Assembly: GCF_004297875.1 (NCBI RefSeq)
Contig: NZ_SCSK01000022.1
Location: 1 to 64,000, forward strand
Length of the DNA: 64,000 bases
DNA from: Pandoraea sp.
GTDB taxonomy: Bacteria > Pseudomonadota > Gammaproteobacteria > Burkholderiales > Burkholderiaceae
Direction of reading: 5' to 3'
Shown: in pieces, positions 9,431 through 19,815 of the stretch
Position numbering within the stretch: the stretch's first letter is position 1
How the letters are laid out: each line of letters starts with the position of its first letter
The notes under the pieces: generated by a model
What the model was told of the DNA's origin: nothing
The model's input: the letters and a program-made list of their open reading frames with translations, nothing else
The model's database searches: none
Program-made: the position numbers and the translations under genes

Positions 9431-10195
9431 ATGCTGAACCGCCTGCCCGAATTTGAACGCCGCGCCTTCCTGGCCGGCATGCGAGTGATTTCTCCCACGG
9501 CGATGGCAGTTTTCTCATGGGGGCTGGTGACCGGCATCGCCATGAGCAAATCCTCGCTGACCTTGGGACAGGCAATCGGTATGTCGCTGCTGGTGTATGC
9601 CGGCTCTGCCCAACTGGCCACGTTGCCGCTATTTGCCGCCAACCTGCCACTGTGGATGATTTTGCTGACCTCGGCGATGGTAAACCTGCGTTTTCTGATC
9701 TTCAGCGCGGGTCTGCAGCCTCACTTTGCGCATTTGCCGATGTGGCGACGCATCATCCTTGGTTTTCTCAACGGCGACATCGCTTTCGTCATGTTCATGC
9801 GCCAGGGGTATGAGCCAGGCCCGGTGCCAGGCAAGGAAAGCTTCTATTACGGTGTGACGCTGACGAATTGGCTCGCCTGGCAGGTCTCGTCGATACTTGG
9901 CATTCTATTGGCCAGCGCCATCCCGAATTCCTGGGGGCTCGAATTCGCCGGTACGCTGGCGTTGATTCCGGTACTGGTGCACACCATCGTCAATCGCTCG
10001 ACCGCACTGGCCGTGGTGGTCTCGTCGGTGCTGGTGCTGCTGGCCTTCAACCTGCCTTACCGGCTCAGTCTGCTGCTCGCGGTAGCCGCGGCGATCGCCG
10101 CCGGCATGGCCTGCGACGAGATCATAGAGCGCGCCAGGCTGCGCCAGATCAATGCGATGGCCACATCCGGCAAAAAGCTGGAGGAGCGTTCATGA
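9431..10195 (+). CDS. azlC: AzlC-family branched-chain amino acid exporter, large subunit
   Basis: A 254-residue inner-membrane protein with several hydrophobic segments (for example LTLGQAIGMSLLVYAGSAQLA near residue 42 and the VVVSSVLVLLAFNL region near 200). AzlC with its small partner AzlD exports branched-chain amino acids or analogues, known from azaleucine resistance in Bacillus subtilis. YAGSAQLATLPL and LRFLIFSAGLQPHF are family-typical. It overlaps azlD by an ATGA junction and is divergent from ilvE. Confidence 0.94.
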   Translation: MLNRLPEFERRAFLAGMRVISPTAMAVFSWGLVTGIAMSKSSLTLGQAIGMSLLVYAGSAQLATLPLFAANLPLWMILLTSAMVNLRFLIFSAGLQPHFAHLPMWRRIILGFLNGDIAFVMFMRQGYEPGPVPGKESFYYGVTLTNWLAWQVSSILGILLASAIPNSWGLEFAGTLALIPVLVHTIVNRSTALAVVVSSVLVLLAFNLPYRLSLLLAVAAAIAAGMACDEIIERARLRQINAMATSGKKLEERS

Positions 10196-10515
10196 GTACC
10201 TGGGAGATCTGGCTGGCCATCGTCGCCATGATGGTGGTGACGATTCTGCTTCGTGCCGGCTTTTTGCTGGCGGGCGAACGCGTGGTGCTGCCGGCGCGCG
10301 TGCAGCGGGCGCTGCGTTACGCCCCGGCGGCCGCGCTCGCGGCCATTGTGGTGCCCGATACGTTGCTCTGGCACGACCGATTCATGTTCTCGATCGGCAA
10401 TCCCCAACTGATCAGCGGCGTGTTTGCGATCGCCTGGTACGCGTGGCGGCGCAAGATGCTCGAGATGATTCTGCTCGGCATGACCGTATTTACCGTCGCC
10501 CGTCTTTATCTGTAG
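10192..10515 (+). CDS. azlD: AzlD-family branched-chain amino acid exporter, small subunit
   Basis: A 107-residue hydrophobic protein starting at the ATG that overlaps the azlC stop (ATGA). It has about four short membrane segments and the AzlD pattern LRAGFLLAGERVVLPARVQRALRYAP near residue 17, followed by AALAAIVVPDTL. It forms the exporter with AzlC. The open frame continues upstream inside azlC, but only this part is family-like and the coupled start is preceded by GGAGCG. Confidence 0.92.
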   Translation: MSTWEIWLAIVAMMVVTILLRAGFLLAGERVVLPARVQRALRYAPAAALAAIVVPDTLLWHDRFMFSIGNPQLISGVFAIAWYAWRRKMLEMILLGMTVFTVARLYL

Positions 10516-10612
10516 CAGATTCCGGGACGACGATATGTCGCCCCGATTCGCGTTTTATGGATAGGGGTTCAGGTAAAATGGTCGTTTTTTCGACTCATCT
10601 CCTTTCCTTGCC

Positions 10613-11806
10613 ATGTCCACTGTTTTGCGTCTTTCCGATTTGATTGCCCAGGGCAAAGTTGCCGGCCAACGTGTCTTTATCCGCGCCGACCTGAATGTGC
10701 CGCAAGACGATCATGGCAACATTACCGAAGATACGCGGATACGCGCTTCGGTGCCGGCCATCGAGATGTGCCGCAAGGCGGGTGCCGCAGTGATGGTGAG
10801 CTCGCACCTGGGCCGCCCGACCGAGGGCGAGTTCAAGCCCGAAGACTCCCTGGCGCCGGTGGCGGTGCGGCTGTCCGAACTGTTGGGCTGTGAGGTCAAG
10901 CTGGTCAGCCAATGGGTCGACGGCGGTTTCGAGGTCGCGCCAGGGCAAGTGGTACTGTTGGAAAACTGCCGGCTGAACAAGGGCGAGAAAAAGAATAACG
11001 ACGAGTTGGCACGCAAGATGGCCAAGCTGTGCGATATCTATGTGAACGATGCGTTCGGCACGGCACATCGCGCCGAGGCCACGACCTATGGCATCGCCCA
11101 ATACGCGCCGGTAGCCTGTGCCGGCCCGCTGCTGGCGGCCGAACTCGATGCGCTGGGCAAGGCGCTCGACCAGCCGGCGAGGCCGCTGGTGGCCATTGTC
11201 GCCGGCTCCAAGGTGTCGACCAAGCTCACCATCCTGCAGTCGCTGGCCGACAAGGTCGATCAACTGATCGTCGGCGGCGGCATCGCCAACACCTTCATGC
11301 TGGCCGCGGGCCTGCCGATCGGCAAGTCGCTGGCCGAGGCCGATCTGGTCGAACAGGCCAGGTCGATCATCGACACCATGGCCAGGCGCGGTGCGTCCGT
11401 GCCGATCCCGGTGGACGTCGTGTGTGCGAAGGAGTTCAGCGCCGACGCGGCAGCTACCGTCAAGGACGCCCCCGACGTCGCGCCTGACGACTTGATTCTC
11501 GACATCGGTCCGAAATCCGCGCAAGCGCTTGCCGAACAACTCGCCAAAGCGGGCACGGTCGTCTGGAACGGCCCGGTCGGCGTGTTCGAATTCGATCAGT
11601 TCGGTCACGGGACCGAAACGCTGGCTCGCGCGATTGCCGCGTCACAGGCTTTCTCGATCGCCGGCGGCGGCGACACGCTGGCGGCGATTGCCAAATACGG
11701 GATCGCCGGCCAAATTGACTATATTTCAACTGGCGGCGGCGCATTCCTGGAGTTCCTCGAAGGTCGGAAACTGCCGGCCGTCGAAATCCTGGAAAAACGT
11801 GCTTGA
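10613..11806 (+). CDS. pgk: Phosphoglycerate kinase
   Basis: The 397-residue glycolytic enzyme transfers phosphate from 1,3-bisphosphoglycerate to ADP. N-terminal substrate-binding elements include FIRADLNVP near residue 22 and [10 protein letters not shown] near 63. The nucleotide-binding C-terminal half has [11 protein letters not shown] and the closing glycine-rich [11 protein letters not shown]. The length is normal. It begins a plus-strand run of glycolytic and purine genes, 56 bases before pyk. Confidence 0.97.
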   Translation: MSTVLRLSDLIAQGKVAGQRVFIRADLNVPQDDHGNITEDTRIRASVPAIEMCRKAGAAVMVSSHLGRPTEGEFKPEDSLAPVAVRLSELLGCEVKLVSQWVDGGFEVAPGQVVLLENCRLNKGEKKNNDELARKMAKLCDIYVNDAFGTAHRAEATTYGIAQYAPVACAGPLLAAELDALGKALDQPARPLVAIVAGSKVSTKLTILQSLADKVDQLIVGGGIANTFMLAAGLPIGKSLAEADLVEQARSIIDTMARRGASVPIPVDVVCAKEFSADAAATVKDAPDVAPDDLILDIGPKSAQALAEQLAKAGTVVWNGPVGVFEFDQFGHGTETLARAIAASQAFSIAGGGDTLAAIAKYGIAGQIDYISTGGGAFLEFLEGRKLPAVEILEKRA

Positions 11807-11861
11807 ACGCTTTGCCGGCGCTTCGTGCCGGTTTCCCGCAGTGCACCATGAGGACGACAAG

Positions 11862-13310
11862 ATGGATGTTGACGTATTGAAACGCGCCACCAAGATCGTT
11901 GCCACCATCGGACCGGCCTCCAGCGCACCGGATGTGCTCGAACGCATGATCGCCGCTGGGGTCGACGTGGTGCGGCTGAACTTCTCGCACGGCACCGCGC
12001 AGGACCATATCGATCGGGCCACGATGGTGCGCGACGCCGCTCGCCGGGTTGGGCGTGAAGTGGCGATCATGGCCGACCTGCAGGGGCCCAAGATCCGCGT
12101 CGGCAAGTTCGAGCACGGCAAGGTCGTGCTCGCGGCGGGGGCAAGCTTCGTTCTCGATGCAACGTGCGAGCTCGGCGACCAGGAGCGGGTTGGGCTCGAT
12201 TACGTCGATTTGCCGCGCGACGTCAAGCCGGGCGACAAGCTGCTGCTCAACGATGGCCTGATCGAACTGGTGGTCGAGCGCGTCATGGGCAGCCAGATCT
12301 TCACCACCGTCAAGGTGGGCGGCGAGCTGTCGAACAATAAGGGCATCAATCGCCAGGGCGGCGGGCTGACCGCGCCGGCGCTGACGGCCAAGGATATGGA
12401 AGACATCAGGACAGCGATGGCCCTGAAGGCCGATTTCGTCGCGGTGTCGTTTCCGAAAAGTGCCACCGACATGGAGATGGCGCGGCAACTGGCCAATATC
12501 GCCGGTGCGCCGCATGGCATCAGGCCGCACATGATCGCCAAGATCGAGCGCGCCGAGGCGATTCCGGCGCTGGCGGAAATTCTCGGTGCGTCCGACGGCA
12601 TCATGGTCGCACGCGGCGATCTGGCCATCGAGGTCGGCAACGCGGCGGTGCCGGCGCTGCAAAAACGCATGATCCGCATGGCGCGGGAGGCCAACAAGGT
12701 GGTCATCACGGCGACCCAGATGATGGAGTCGATGATCCACAATCCGGTGCCCACGCGCGCCGAAGTGTCCGATGTCGCCAACGCGGTGCTCGACGGCACC
12801 GATGCCGTCATGACCTCCGCCGAAACCGCCGCGGGCAAGTATCCGATCGAAACCGTCGAGACCATGGCCGCGGTTTGCCTGGAAGCCGAAAAGTCGGAGC
12901 ACGTGGAACTCGATCACGATTTCATGGACCAGACCTTTACCCGCATCGACCAATCGATTGCGGCAGGCGCCTTGTTCACCGCCCACCACCTGCGCGCCAA
13001 AGCGATCGTCGCGCTCACCGAATCCGGCGCCACCGCGCTCTGGATGAGCCGTCACAAGATCCACGTGCCGATCTTCGCGCTCACGCCGCAGGTTGCCAGC
13101 GAACGCAAGATGGCGCTATATCGCAACGTCCGGCCGCTGCATGCCGACGCCAGCCTTGATCGCGATGTCGCGCTCAAGCAGGCCGAGCAATTGCTGCTCG
13201 AGCACGGTATCGTGCGGCGCGGCGATACCGTCGTGCTCACCGTGGGTGAACCGATGGGGCAGCCGGGCGGCAGCAACACCCTGAAAATCGTCCAGGTCGG
13301 GCGAGTCTGA
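11862..13310 (+). CDS. pyk: Pyruvate kinase
   Basis: The 482-residue enzyme makes pyruvate and ATP from phosphoenolpyruvate. The start is the ATG at 11862 (MDVDVLKRATKIVATIGPAS). The frame is open upstream, but that part is a shadow of pgk. Landmarks are RLNFSHGTAQDH, ADLQGPKIRVG, the active-site MIAKIERAEA segment, MVARGDLAIEVG and MTSAETAAGKYP. The C-terminal allosteric domain is present. It lies between pgk and fba. Confidence 0.96.
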   Translation: MDVDVLKRATKIVATIGPASSAPDVLERMIAAGVDVVRLNFSHGTAQDHIDRATMVRDAARRVGREVAIMADLQGPKIRVGKFEHGKVVLAAGASFVLDATCELGDQERVGLDYVDLPRDVKPGDKLLLNDGLIELVVERVMGSQIFTTVKVGGELSNNKGINRQGGGLTAPALTAKDMEDIRTAMALKADFVAVSFPKSATDMEMARQLANIAGAPHGIRPHMIAKIERAEAIPALAEILGASDGIMVARGDLAIEVGNAAVPALQKRMIRMAREANKVVITATQMMESMIHNPVPTRAEVSDVANAVLDGTDAVMTSAETAAGKYPIETVETMAAVCLEAEKSEHVELDHDFMDQTFTRIDQSIAAGALFTAHHLRAKAIVALTESGATALWMSRHKIHVPIFALTPQVASERKMALYRNVRPLHADASLDRDVALKQAEQLLLEHGIVRRGDTVVLTVGEPMGQPGGSNTLKIVQVGRV

Positions 13311-13373
13311 AACGCGCGCACGAGCGCCATTGGCCGATTCGCGACTGAATTTATTTGTATCAAGGAGATAACC

Positions 13374-14438
13374 ATGCCTCTCGTATCCATGCGGCAACTG
13401 CTTGACCACGCCGCCGAGCACAGCTACGGCTTGCCGGCCTTCAACGTCAATAACCTCGAGCAGGTGCAGGCCATCATGGCCGCGGCCGATGAAGTCGGCG
13501 CGCCGGTCATCATGCAGGCCTCGGCCGGAGCTCGCAAATACGCCGGCGAGGCGTTCTTGCGTCATTTGATCGATGCTGCGGTCGAAGCCTATCCGCACGT
13601 GCCGGTCGTGATGCACCAGGATCACGGCCAGTCGCCGGCGGTCTGCATGGCGGCGATCCGCAGCGGCTTTACCAGCGTGATGATGGACGGTTCGCTCCAG
13701 GCCGACGGCAAATCGGTTGCCACGTATGAATACAACGTCGAGGTGTCGCGCCAGGTGGTGGCGTTCTCGCACGCGATCGGCGTGACGGTCGAAGCCGAAC
13801 TGGGCGTGCTGGGCTCGCTCGAAACCATGAAGGGTGACAAGGAGGACGGGCACGGCGCCGAGGGCACGATGACCCGCGAGCAATTGCTGACCGACCCCGA
13901 CCAGGCCGCCGATTTCGTCAAGCAGACGCAATGTGACGCCCTGGCCATCGCCATCGGCACCTCGCACGGCGCCTATAAATTCAGCCGCAAGCCGACTGGC
14001 GACATTCTCGCCATCGAGCGCATCAAGGAAATCCACCGCCGCATCCCAAATACCCATCTGGTGATGCACGGCTCGTCGTCGGTGCCGCAGGAACTGCTGG
14101 CCGAGATTCGCCAGTTCGGCGGCGACATGAAGGAAACCTACGGGGTGCCGGTCGAGGAAATCCAGGAAGGCATCAAGCACGGCGTGCGCAAGGTCAACAT
14201 CGACACCGATATCCGCCTCGCGATGACCGGTGCGGTGCGCCGCTTCATGTTCGAGAATCCGGGCAAGTTCGATCCGCGCGACTATCTGAAGCCGGCCCGC
14301 GAAGCCGCCAAGCAAATTTGCAAGGCGCGCTATCTGGCGTTTGGCTGCGAAGGGCAAGGTGCCCGGATCAAACCGGTGGCGCTCGAAAAAATGGCCGAGC
14401 GCTATGCCAAGGGCGAGCTCGCGCAGATCGTCCAGTAA
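13374..14438 (+). CDS. fba: Fructose-bisphosphate aldolase, class II
   Basis: The 354-residue zinc-dependent aldolase cleaves fructose 1,6-bisphosphate in glycolysis and works in reverse in gluconeogenesis. The zinc and catalytic region HQDHG is at residues 81-85. HGSSSVPQ near 225 and the phosphate-binding [10 protein letters not shown] near 275 follow the CbbA/Fba class II pattern. AAGGAG precedes the ATG at good spacing. It follows pyk by 63 bases, with no terminator visible between them. Confidence 0.96.
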   Translation: MPLVSMRQLLDHAAEHSYGLPAFNVNNLEQVQAIMAAADEVGAPVIMQASAGARKYAGEAFLRHLIDAAVEAYPHVPVVMHQDHGQSPAVCMAAIRSGFTSVMMDGSLQADGKSVATYEYNVEVSRQVVAFSHAIGVTVEAELGVLGSLETMKGDKEDGHGAEGTMTREQLLTDPDQAADFVKQTQCDALAIAIGTSHGAYKFSRKPTGDILAIERIKEIHRRIPNTHLVMHGSSSVPQELLAEIRQFGGDMKETYGVPVEEIQEGIKHGVRKVNIDTDIRLAMTGAVRRFMFENPGKFDPRDYLKPAREAAKQICKARYLAFGCEGQGARIKPVALEKMAERYAKGELAQIVQ

Positions 14439-14490
14439 CTCGATAGCAGCAGATCGCGGCCGGGCAGCGCGCCCGGCCACGCAGGAAGAT

Positions 14491-14524
14491 CCCTCCCGGG
14501 CGGACGGCCTGCGAGGGGTTTTTC
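14491..14524 (+). terminator. Probable terminator after fba
   Basis: CCCTC and GAGGG bracket a GC-rich loop and are followed by five T. A second GC-rich hairpin (GGCCGGGC with GCCCGGCC) lies immediately upstream at about 14459-14477. Together they probably end the pgk-pyk-fba transcript. Confidence 0.55.
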
Positions 14525-14571
14525 GCCAGCGCTGCAGTCCAGGCGCGGGCGGCATTTTGGCGGCTGACGAG

Positions 14572-14577
14572 TATAAT
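14572..14577 (+). promoter_or_regulatory. Candidate purC -10 box
   Basis: A perfect TATAAT 33 bases before the chosen purC start and just after the fba terminator. No convincing -35 is seen 16-18 bases upstream. Confidence 0.45.
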
Positions 14578-14609
14578 TCGCTCTTTGCTCCCTCTTGAAC
14601 GAGCCCGCC

Positions 14610-15515
14610 GTGACTGCCAACGCCATCCCCGCTCTCTACGAATCCCACCTCACCAGCCTGCCGCTGCTCTCGCGCGGCAAGGTCCGCGACAATTATGCCG
14701 TCGGCGACGACAAACTGTTGATCGTCACCACCGACCGGTTGTCGGCGTTCGACGTCGTGATGGGCGAGCCGATTCCTGGCAAGGGCCGCGTGCTCAACCA
14801 AATGGCCGAGTTCTGGTTCGACAGGCTGGGGCACATCGTGCCCAATCACCTGACGGGCATTGCGCCGCGCAGTGTGGTCACGGCCGACGAAGCCGCCCAG
14901 GTCGAAGGGCGGGCGATGGTGGTCAAGCGGCTCAAGCCGATCCTGGTCGAGGCAGTGGTACGCGGCTATCTGGCCGGCAGCGGCTGGAAAGACTATCTAG
15001 CCAGTGGCGCGGTTTGCGGCGTCAAGCTGCCGGCTGGTCTGCAAAACGCCCAGCGCTTGCCGGAGCCGATCTTCACCCCGGCGGCCAAGGCTGAAATGGG
15101 GCATCACGACGAGAACATCACGTTTGACGAAATGCAACGGCGCATCGGCCAGGCATTGGCCGAGCGCATCCGCGACATCAGCATTCGGCTGTATCGCGAG
15201 GCGGCCGAATACGCGGCCACGCGCGGCATCCTGATTGCCGATACCAAGTTCGAGTTCGGTCTGGACGATCAGGGCCAGCTGTATCTGATGGATGAAATCC
15301 TGACCGCCGATTCGTCGCGCTTCTGGCCTGCCGACTCCTACGCCGTGGGCAGCAATCCGCCGTCGTTCGACAAGCAGTTCGTGCGCGATTGGCTGGAAAC
15401 CCAGCCGTGGAAAAAGGAGCCGCCCGCGCCCAAGCTGCCGGCCGATGTGATCGAGAAGACCGCCGCCAAATACCGCGAAGCGCTCGAGCGGCTGACTGGG
15501 CAGGCTTTGAAGTAA
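14610..15515 (+). CDS. purC: SAICAR synthase (phosphoribosylaminoimidazole-succinocarboxamide synthase)
   Basis: The enzyme joins aspartate to CAIR using ATP in purine synthesis. The motif [19 protein letters not shown] near the N-terminus, [19 protein letters not shown] after it, and [13 protein letters not shown] in mid-protein are SAICAR synthase signatures. It is about 301 residues from the GTG at 14610. A TTG at 14595 would add five residues, and neither has a strong ribosome-binding site. The stop codon overlaps an ATG of purE (TAATG), so purC-purE-purK is likely one operon. Confidence 0.93.
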   Translation: MTANAIPALYESHLTSLPLLSRGKVRDNYAVGDDKLLIVTTDRLSAFDVVMGEPIPGKGRVLNQMAEFWFDRLGHIVPNHLTGIAPRSVVTADEAAQVEGRAMVVKRLKPILVEAVVRGYLAGSGWKDYLASGAVCGVKLPAGLQNAQRLPEPIFTPAAKAEMGHHDENITFDEMQRRIGQALAERIRDISIRLYREAAEYAATRGILIADTKFEFGLDDQGQLYLMDEILTADSSRFWPADSYAVGSNPPSFDKQFVRDWLETQPWKKEPPAPKLPADVIEKTAAKYREALERLTGQALK

Positions 15516-15529
15516 TGGGCGGCGCCAAC

Positions 15530-16063
15530 ATGACTGCTACTGAACAAGCCACCGCACCTGCGGCGCAGTCTGCCCAGGCGCCGCTGGTCGGCGTCGTGAT
15601 GGGCTCCAGTTCCGACTGGGACGTGATGCAACACGCCGCCGCGATTCTGCGCGAATTCGGCATACCGTTCGAGGCGCGCGTCGTCTCGGCGCACCGCATG
15701 CCCGACGACATGTACCGTTACGCCGAGCAGGCGCGCTCGCGCGGCCTGCGCGCGATCATTGCCGGCGCCGGCGGCGCCGCGCACCTGCCGGGCATGCTGG
15801 CGGCCAAGACGATCGTGCCGGTGCTGGGCGTGCCGGTGCCCAGCAAATACCTGCGCGGCGAAGACTCGCTGCTGTCGATCGTGCAAATGCCCAAAGGGAT
15901 TCCGGTGGCGACCTTCGCCATCGGCGAGGCTGGCGCGGCCAATGCGGCGCTGTGCGCGATCGCCTTGCTGGCCGCCGGCGACGCCGATCTGGCCGAGCGC
16001 CTGGAACAGTTTCGCGCGCGCCAGACCGAAGCGGCGCGCGCCATGCAGTTGCCGCAGCCCTGA
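15530..16063 (+). CDS. purE: N5-carboxyaminoimidazole ribonucleotide mutase PurE
   Basis: A class I PurE of about 177 residues that moves the carboxyl group of N5-CAIR to carbon 4, giving [13 protein letters not shown] and [10 protein letters not shown] bind the substrate. [11 protein letters not shown] and [14 protein letters not shown] complete the family pattern. Two starts are possible: ATG at 15515 overlapping the purC stop, or ATG at 15530 (MTATEQ). I prefer the second on family length. purK follows 56 bases later. Confidence 0.93.
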   Translation: MTATEQATAPAAQSAQAPLVGVVMGSSSDWDVMQHAAAILREFGIPFEARVVSAHRMPDDMYRYAEQARSRGLRAIIAGAGGAAHLPGMLAAKTIVPVLGVPVPSKYLRGEDSLLSIVQMPKGIPVATFAIGEAGAANAALCAIALLAAGDADLAERLEQFRARQTEAARAMQLPQP

Positions 16064-16119
16064 GGTTGGCGGTTTGACCGTCCGCCTCGCGGGAGGCGGC
16101 GACCCCACACGTAAAAACG

Positions 16120-17295
16120 ATGAAACCTGAACCGATTCTTCCGGGTGCCTGGCTCGGCATGTTGGGCGGCGGCCAATTAGGGCGCATGTTCTGCTTCGCG
16201 GCCCAGTCCATGGGATACAAGGTCTGCGTGCTCGATCCCGATCCGCGCTGCCCGGCCAGCGCCGTGGCCGACCGCCATCTGTGCGCGCCGTACCTCGATG
16301 AAGCAGCGCTGGCCGAGCTGGCGGCGCTGTGCGAGGCCGTCTCGACCGAATTTGAAAACGTGCCGGCCCAGGCGCTCGATTTCCTGGCGCGCCAGGTCAA
16401 CGTCAGCCCGGCCGGCCGTTGCGTGGCCATCGCGCAGGACCGCATTGCCGAAAAGCGCTTTATCGCCGGGTGCGGCGTGCCGGTCGCTGCGCATCTGGTG
16501 ATTGAATCGGGTGAAGCGCTGGCCGCGCTCGACGATGCCGCGCTCGCCAGCGTGCTGCCCGGCATTCTCAAGACGGCCCGCCTCGGCTATGACGGCAAGG
16601 GGCAGGTTCGCGTCGAGAGCGCGGCCGACGTGCGCGCCGCGCATGCGGCGATGAACGGCGTGGCGTGCGTGCTCGAAAAGCGCCTGGCGCTGGCGTTCGA
16701 AGTATCCGTGCTGATTGCGCGCGGCGCTGATGGTGCGATGGCCGTGTACCCGCTTGCGCAGAACGTCCATGCCAACGGCATTCTGGCCACCACCACAGTG
16801 CCGGCGCCCGATGCGAGCGAGATCGTACAGAAGGCTGCGCGCGATGCCGCGCAGGCGATCGCAGCCCGCATGGATTACGTCGGCGTGCTGTGCGTGGAGT
16901 TTTTCGTGCTGCGCGACGGCTCGCTGGTGGCCAACGAAATGGCGCCGCGCCCGCACAACAGCGGGCATTACACCATCGACGCGTGCGCTGCCAGTCAGTT
17001 CGAGCAGCAGGTGCGGGCGATGACGCGGCTGCCGCTGGGCGACACGCGCCAGCATTCCCCGGCGGTAATGCTCAATGTGCTGGGCGACGTGTGGTTTGAG
17101 CACGACCGCGCGATCACGCCGCGCTGGCACGAAGTAACGGCCTTGCCATCGGCGCGCCTGCATCTGTATGGCAAGGAAGAGGCGCGGCCGGGCCGCAAAA
17201 TGGGCCACATTACCTTTGCCGCGCAGACGCTTGCCCAGGCATGCGAGGCTGCGCGCGACGCCGCCCGCTTGCTGTGCATTCCTTTGGATGCATGA
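16120..17295 (+). CDS. purK: N5-carboxyaminoimidazole ribonucleotide synthase PurK
   Basis: The 391-residue ATP-grasp enzyme forms N5-CAIR from AIR, bicarbonate and ATP, the substrate of PurE next door. The N-terminal [12 protein letters not shown] is the nucleotide-like fold start. [24 protein letters not shown] and the C-terminal [18 protein letters not shown] are PurK landmarks. The downstream gene starts 14 bases after its stop. Confidence 0.96.
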   Translation: MKPEPILPGAWLGMLGGGQLGRMFCFAAQSMGYKVCVLDPDPRCPASAVADRHLCAPYLDEAALAELAALCEAVSTEFENVPAQALDFLARQVNVSPAGRCVAIAQDRIAEKRFIAGCGVPVAAHLVIESGEALAALDDAALASVLPGILKTARLGYDGKGQVRVESAADVRAAHAAMNGVACVLEKRLALAFEVSVLIARGADGAMAVYPLAQNVHANGILATTTVPAPDASEIVQKAARDAAQAIAARMDYVGVLCVEFFVLRDGSLVANEMAPRPHNSGHYTIDACAASQFEQQVRAMTRLPLGDTRQHSPAVMLNVLGDVWFEHDRAITPRWHEVTALPSARLHLYGKEEARPGRKMGHITFAAQTLAQACEAARDAARLLCIPLDA

Positions 17296-17308
17296 GAGCC
17301 GATCCCTT

Positions 17309-18310
17309 ATGATGCCGACCTCGGACGAGATTCGCCAGGCAGCCGATCTCCTGGAAGCGGGCGAACTCGTCGCATTCCCCACCGAAACGGTTTACGGCCT
17401 GGGCGGCGACGCCGAGAATCCGCAGGCAGTCGCCGCGATATACGCGGCCAAGGGGCGGCCCGCCGACCATCCGGTGATCGTGCACCTGGCGCCCGGTGCC
17501 GACCCCGGCTACTGGAGCGATATGATCGGGCCGGCCGCGCGGGCGCTGATCGATGCGTTCTGGCCGGGCCCGCTGACGTTGATCCTCAAGCGCGCGCCGC
17601 ACATTCATCCGGCTGTCAGCGGCGGTCAGGACTCGGTCGGCTTGCGTTGCCCGTCGCATCCGGTCGCCCAGGCGCTGCTGCGCGCATTCAGGCAGGGCCG
17701 CGGCGGCGTGGCAGCGCCATCGGCCAATCGCTTCGGGCGCATCAGCCCGACCACCGCGCAGCACGTGCGTGACGAATTCGACGGCTTGCCCGGCGTCAAA
17801 GTGCACGTGCTCGACGGCGGCGCCACGCCGGTCGGCATCGAGTCGACCATCCTCGATCTGTCGCGCGGATTCCCTGCGCTGCTGCGCCCGGGGCACATCA
17901 CACCCGAGCAGATTGCCGCGGTCATTGGCGAGTCGCCCCGCATGCCGCATACCGACAGCGATGCGCCGCGCGCCTCCGGCACCCTGAAGGCGCATTACGC
18001 GCCGCGCACGCCGCTGTTCCTGTTCGATGCGCCCGCCTTGCCGGCGGCGTTGTCGGTGCGCCGCCCCGGCGAGCGGGTTGCGGTTGCGGCCTTCGAGGCA
18101 ACGCTGGCGACAGTGCGCGGCGGCGACATTCTCGCCGTGCGGTTGCCGGCCGAGCCAGCCGCGCTGGCCAGCGCCCTCTACGCGCTGCTGCGGCAGCTCG
18201 ATGCGGCCGGCGTATCCCACATCCTGTTCGAGCGCTTGCCGGCACGCCCCGAGTGGGCGGCGGTCGACGATCGCCTGCAGCGTGCGGCCGCAGCCTTCTC
18301 AGCCGACTGA
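17309..18310 (+). CDS. Threonylcarbamoyl-AMP synthase (Sua5 type)
   Basis: A 333-residue Sua5/YciO/YrdC protein that makes threonylcarbamoyl-AMP for the t6A37 modification of tRNA. The YrdC-like domain fills the first two thirds (FPTETVYGLGGDAENP near residue 26, PSANRFGRISPT near 145). A C-terminal Sua5 domain follows, linked by GTLKAHYAPRTPL, so it is the long Sua5 form rather than TsaC. The start is ATG 17309 or 17312. Upstream in-frame codons lie inside purK. Its end overlaps the convergent amidase by 12 bases. Confidence 0.92.
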   Translation: MMPTSDEIRQAADLLEAGELVAFPTETVYGLGGDAENPQAVAAIYAAKGRPADHPVIVHLAPGADPGYWSDMIGPAARALIDAFWPGPLTLILKRAPHIHPAVSGGQDSVGLRCPSHPVAQALLRAFRQGRGGVAAPSANRFGRISPTTAQHVRDEFDGLPGVKVHVLDGGATPVGIESTILDLSRGFPALLRPGHITPEQIAAVIGESPRMPHTDSDAPRASGTLKAHYAPRTPLFLFDAPALPAALSVRRPGERVAVAAFEATLATVRGGDILAVRLPAEPAALASALYALLRQLDAAGVSHILFERLPARPEWAAVDDRLQRAAAAFSAD

Positions 18311-19798
18311 GCTCGCCACCTCCGGCAGGCGGTCGAACCATGGCCGGGCTCGCTCCAATTGCCCAGCAAGGCGAAACAGCATGCTCTCGGCGCCGGCTGG
18401 CGCGATGAATTGCACACCCATCGGCAGTCCGTCGGCAGTCCAATGCAATGGCATCGACATCGCCGGCACGCCCGTCATATTGGCCAGTTGAGTGAATGGC
18501 ACCCAGCGCAGGTTGCGCAGTGCGATATCGTGCACCACGCCCGAGCGCAAGACCGGACGCGCCTGCCCCAGCGCCGCAAGCAGGCGCAGCGCCATACCCC
18601 GCCAGGCCGGCGTTGCGACTTCGCCGATATGCGGCGGCGGGTGGGCCACGGTAGGCGTCAAGAGCAGATCGAAGCGCTGGTGGAATTCGCCCAACTGGCG
18701 AGCCACACGATTGACACGTTCGTATGCACCGTAATACTCATCGGCGCGCGTGGCGCGACCCATCGCCGCGAGCGACAGCGTGTCGGGCTCGAAGCCATGA
18801 CTGCCGCACCCAAGAAGGGTCTGCGCCTGACCAAGAACATGGGCGGTGACGGCGAACCATATCGTCATGAAATCGCGCGCCAACTGGTGTCCGTCGATGG
18901 CCGGCGCGGCCGCCTCGACATGATGCCCCAGCGAGTCGAGCAAGCTGGCGGTGCGCTCCACCGCGTCGATGGCCTCGGGATGCACGGGCGTATCGATCGG
19001 CGAGCGTGTCATGAAGCCGATGCGCAACGGTTCGGGCTCACGCGTGACGTCGGCCAGATACGAGCCCGCTGGCGGCGCCAGCACATACAGCGAGGCCGGT
19101 TCGGGGCCATGGGTCGCATCAAGCATGGCGGCGCTGTCGCGCACCGAACGCGTGAGCACGTGCGTCATTGCGGCGCCGTGCATCTGCTCGCCCAGATCGG
19201 GGCCCCAGGGCGTGCGCCCTCGTCCGGGCTTGAAGCCGAACAGGCCGCAATACGAGGCAGGAATACGGATCGAGCCGCCGCCATCGCTGGCGCCGGCGAC
19301 CGGCACGATGCCGGCGGCCACCGCACTGGCCGAGCCACCCGAGGAGCCTCCCGAGACGTGCGCGAGATTCCAGGGATTGCGCGTCGGGCCCCAGGCCAGC
19401 GGCTCGGTGACGGCCTTGCTGCCGAATTCGGGCGAATTGGTGCGTCCGAATATCACCACCCCCGTGCTCAACCAGCGCTTGACGATCTCGGCGTGCACGG
19501 CCGGCCGGTAATTGGCGTCCTTGAAGGCGCGGCTACCGGAGGTGCTTGGCACGCCGGCATAATCCTGCAAAAGGTCCTTGAGCAAAAATGGCACGCCGGC
19601 GAACGGGCCATGCAACGCGTCGCGAGTTCTATGGCGGGCAACCTCGGTCATCGGGATGACGATTGCATTAAGCGCAGGATTGACCGCTGCGGCGCGTGCG
19701 AGCGCCGTTTCCAGCAATTCGCCCGCACTGACCTCGCGCCGGCGCACCAGATCGGCCAGTCCGAGTCCGTCGTAGCGGACATATTCCCCGTATTCCAA
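18299..19798 (-). CDS. Amidase (amidase-signature family)
   Basis: A 499-residue hydrolase of the amidase-signature superfamily. The Ser-cisSer-Lys triad is visible: Lys in PFLLKDLLQ near residue 73, and the glycine/serine-rich HVSGGSSGGSASAVAAG, with the nucleophile in GASDGGGSIRIPAS near residue 176. Substrate specificity cannot be read from the sequence. The start is TTG at 19798, supported by GGGGAG seven bases upstream. The gene overlaps sua5 tail to tail, and the sterol-desaturase-like gene ends 17 bases upstream on the same strand. Confidence 0.92.
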   Translation of the reverse strand: MEYGEYVRYDGLGLADLVRRREVSAGELLETALARAAAVNPALNAIVIPMTEVARHRTRDALHGPFAGVPFLLKDLLQDYAGVPSTSGSRAFKDANYRPAVHAEIVKRWLSTGVVIFGRTNSPEFGSKAVTEPLAWGPTRNPWNLAHVSGGSSGGSASAVAAGIVPVAGASDGGGSIRIPASYCGLFGFKPGRGRTPWGPDLGEQMHGAAMTHVLTRSVRDSAAMLDATHGPEPASLYVLAPPAGSYLADVTREPEPLRIGFMTRSPIDTPVHPEAIDAVERTASLLDSLGHHVEAAAPAIDGHQLARDFMTIWFAVTAHVLGQAQTLLGCGSHGFEPDTLSLAAMGRATRADEYYGAYERVNRVARQLGEFHQRFDLLLTPTVAHPPPHIGEVATPAWRGMALRLLAALGQARPVLRSGVVHDIALRNLRWVPFTQLANMTGVPAMSMPLHWTADGLPMGVQFIAPAGAESMLFRLAGQLERARPWFDRLPEVASSVG

Positions 19799-19815
19799 TC
19801 AGTTCTCCCCGTGGC

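Noticed and set aside
10525..10546. Terminator between azlD and pgk
   Set aside because: The GGG-CGAC hairpin is imperfect and has no T tract next to it.
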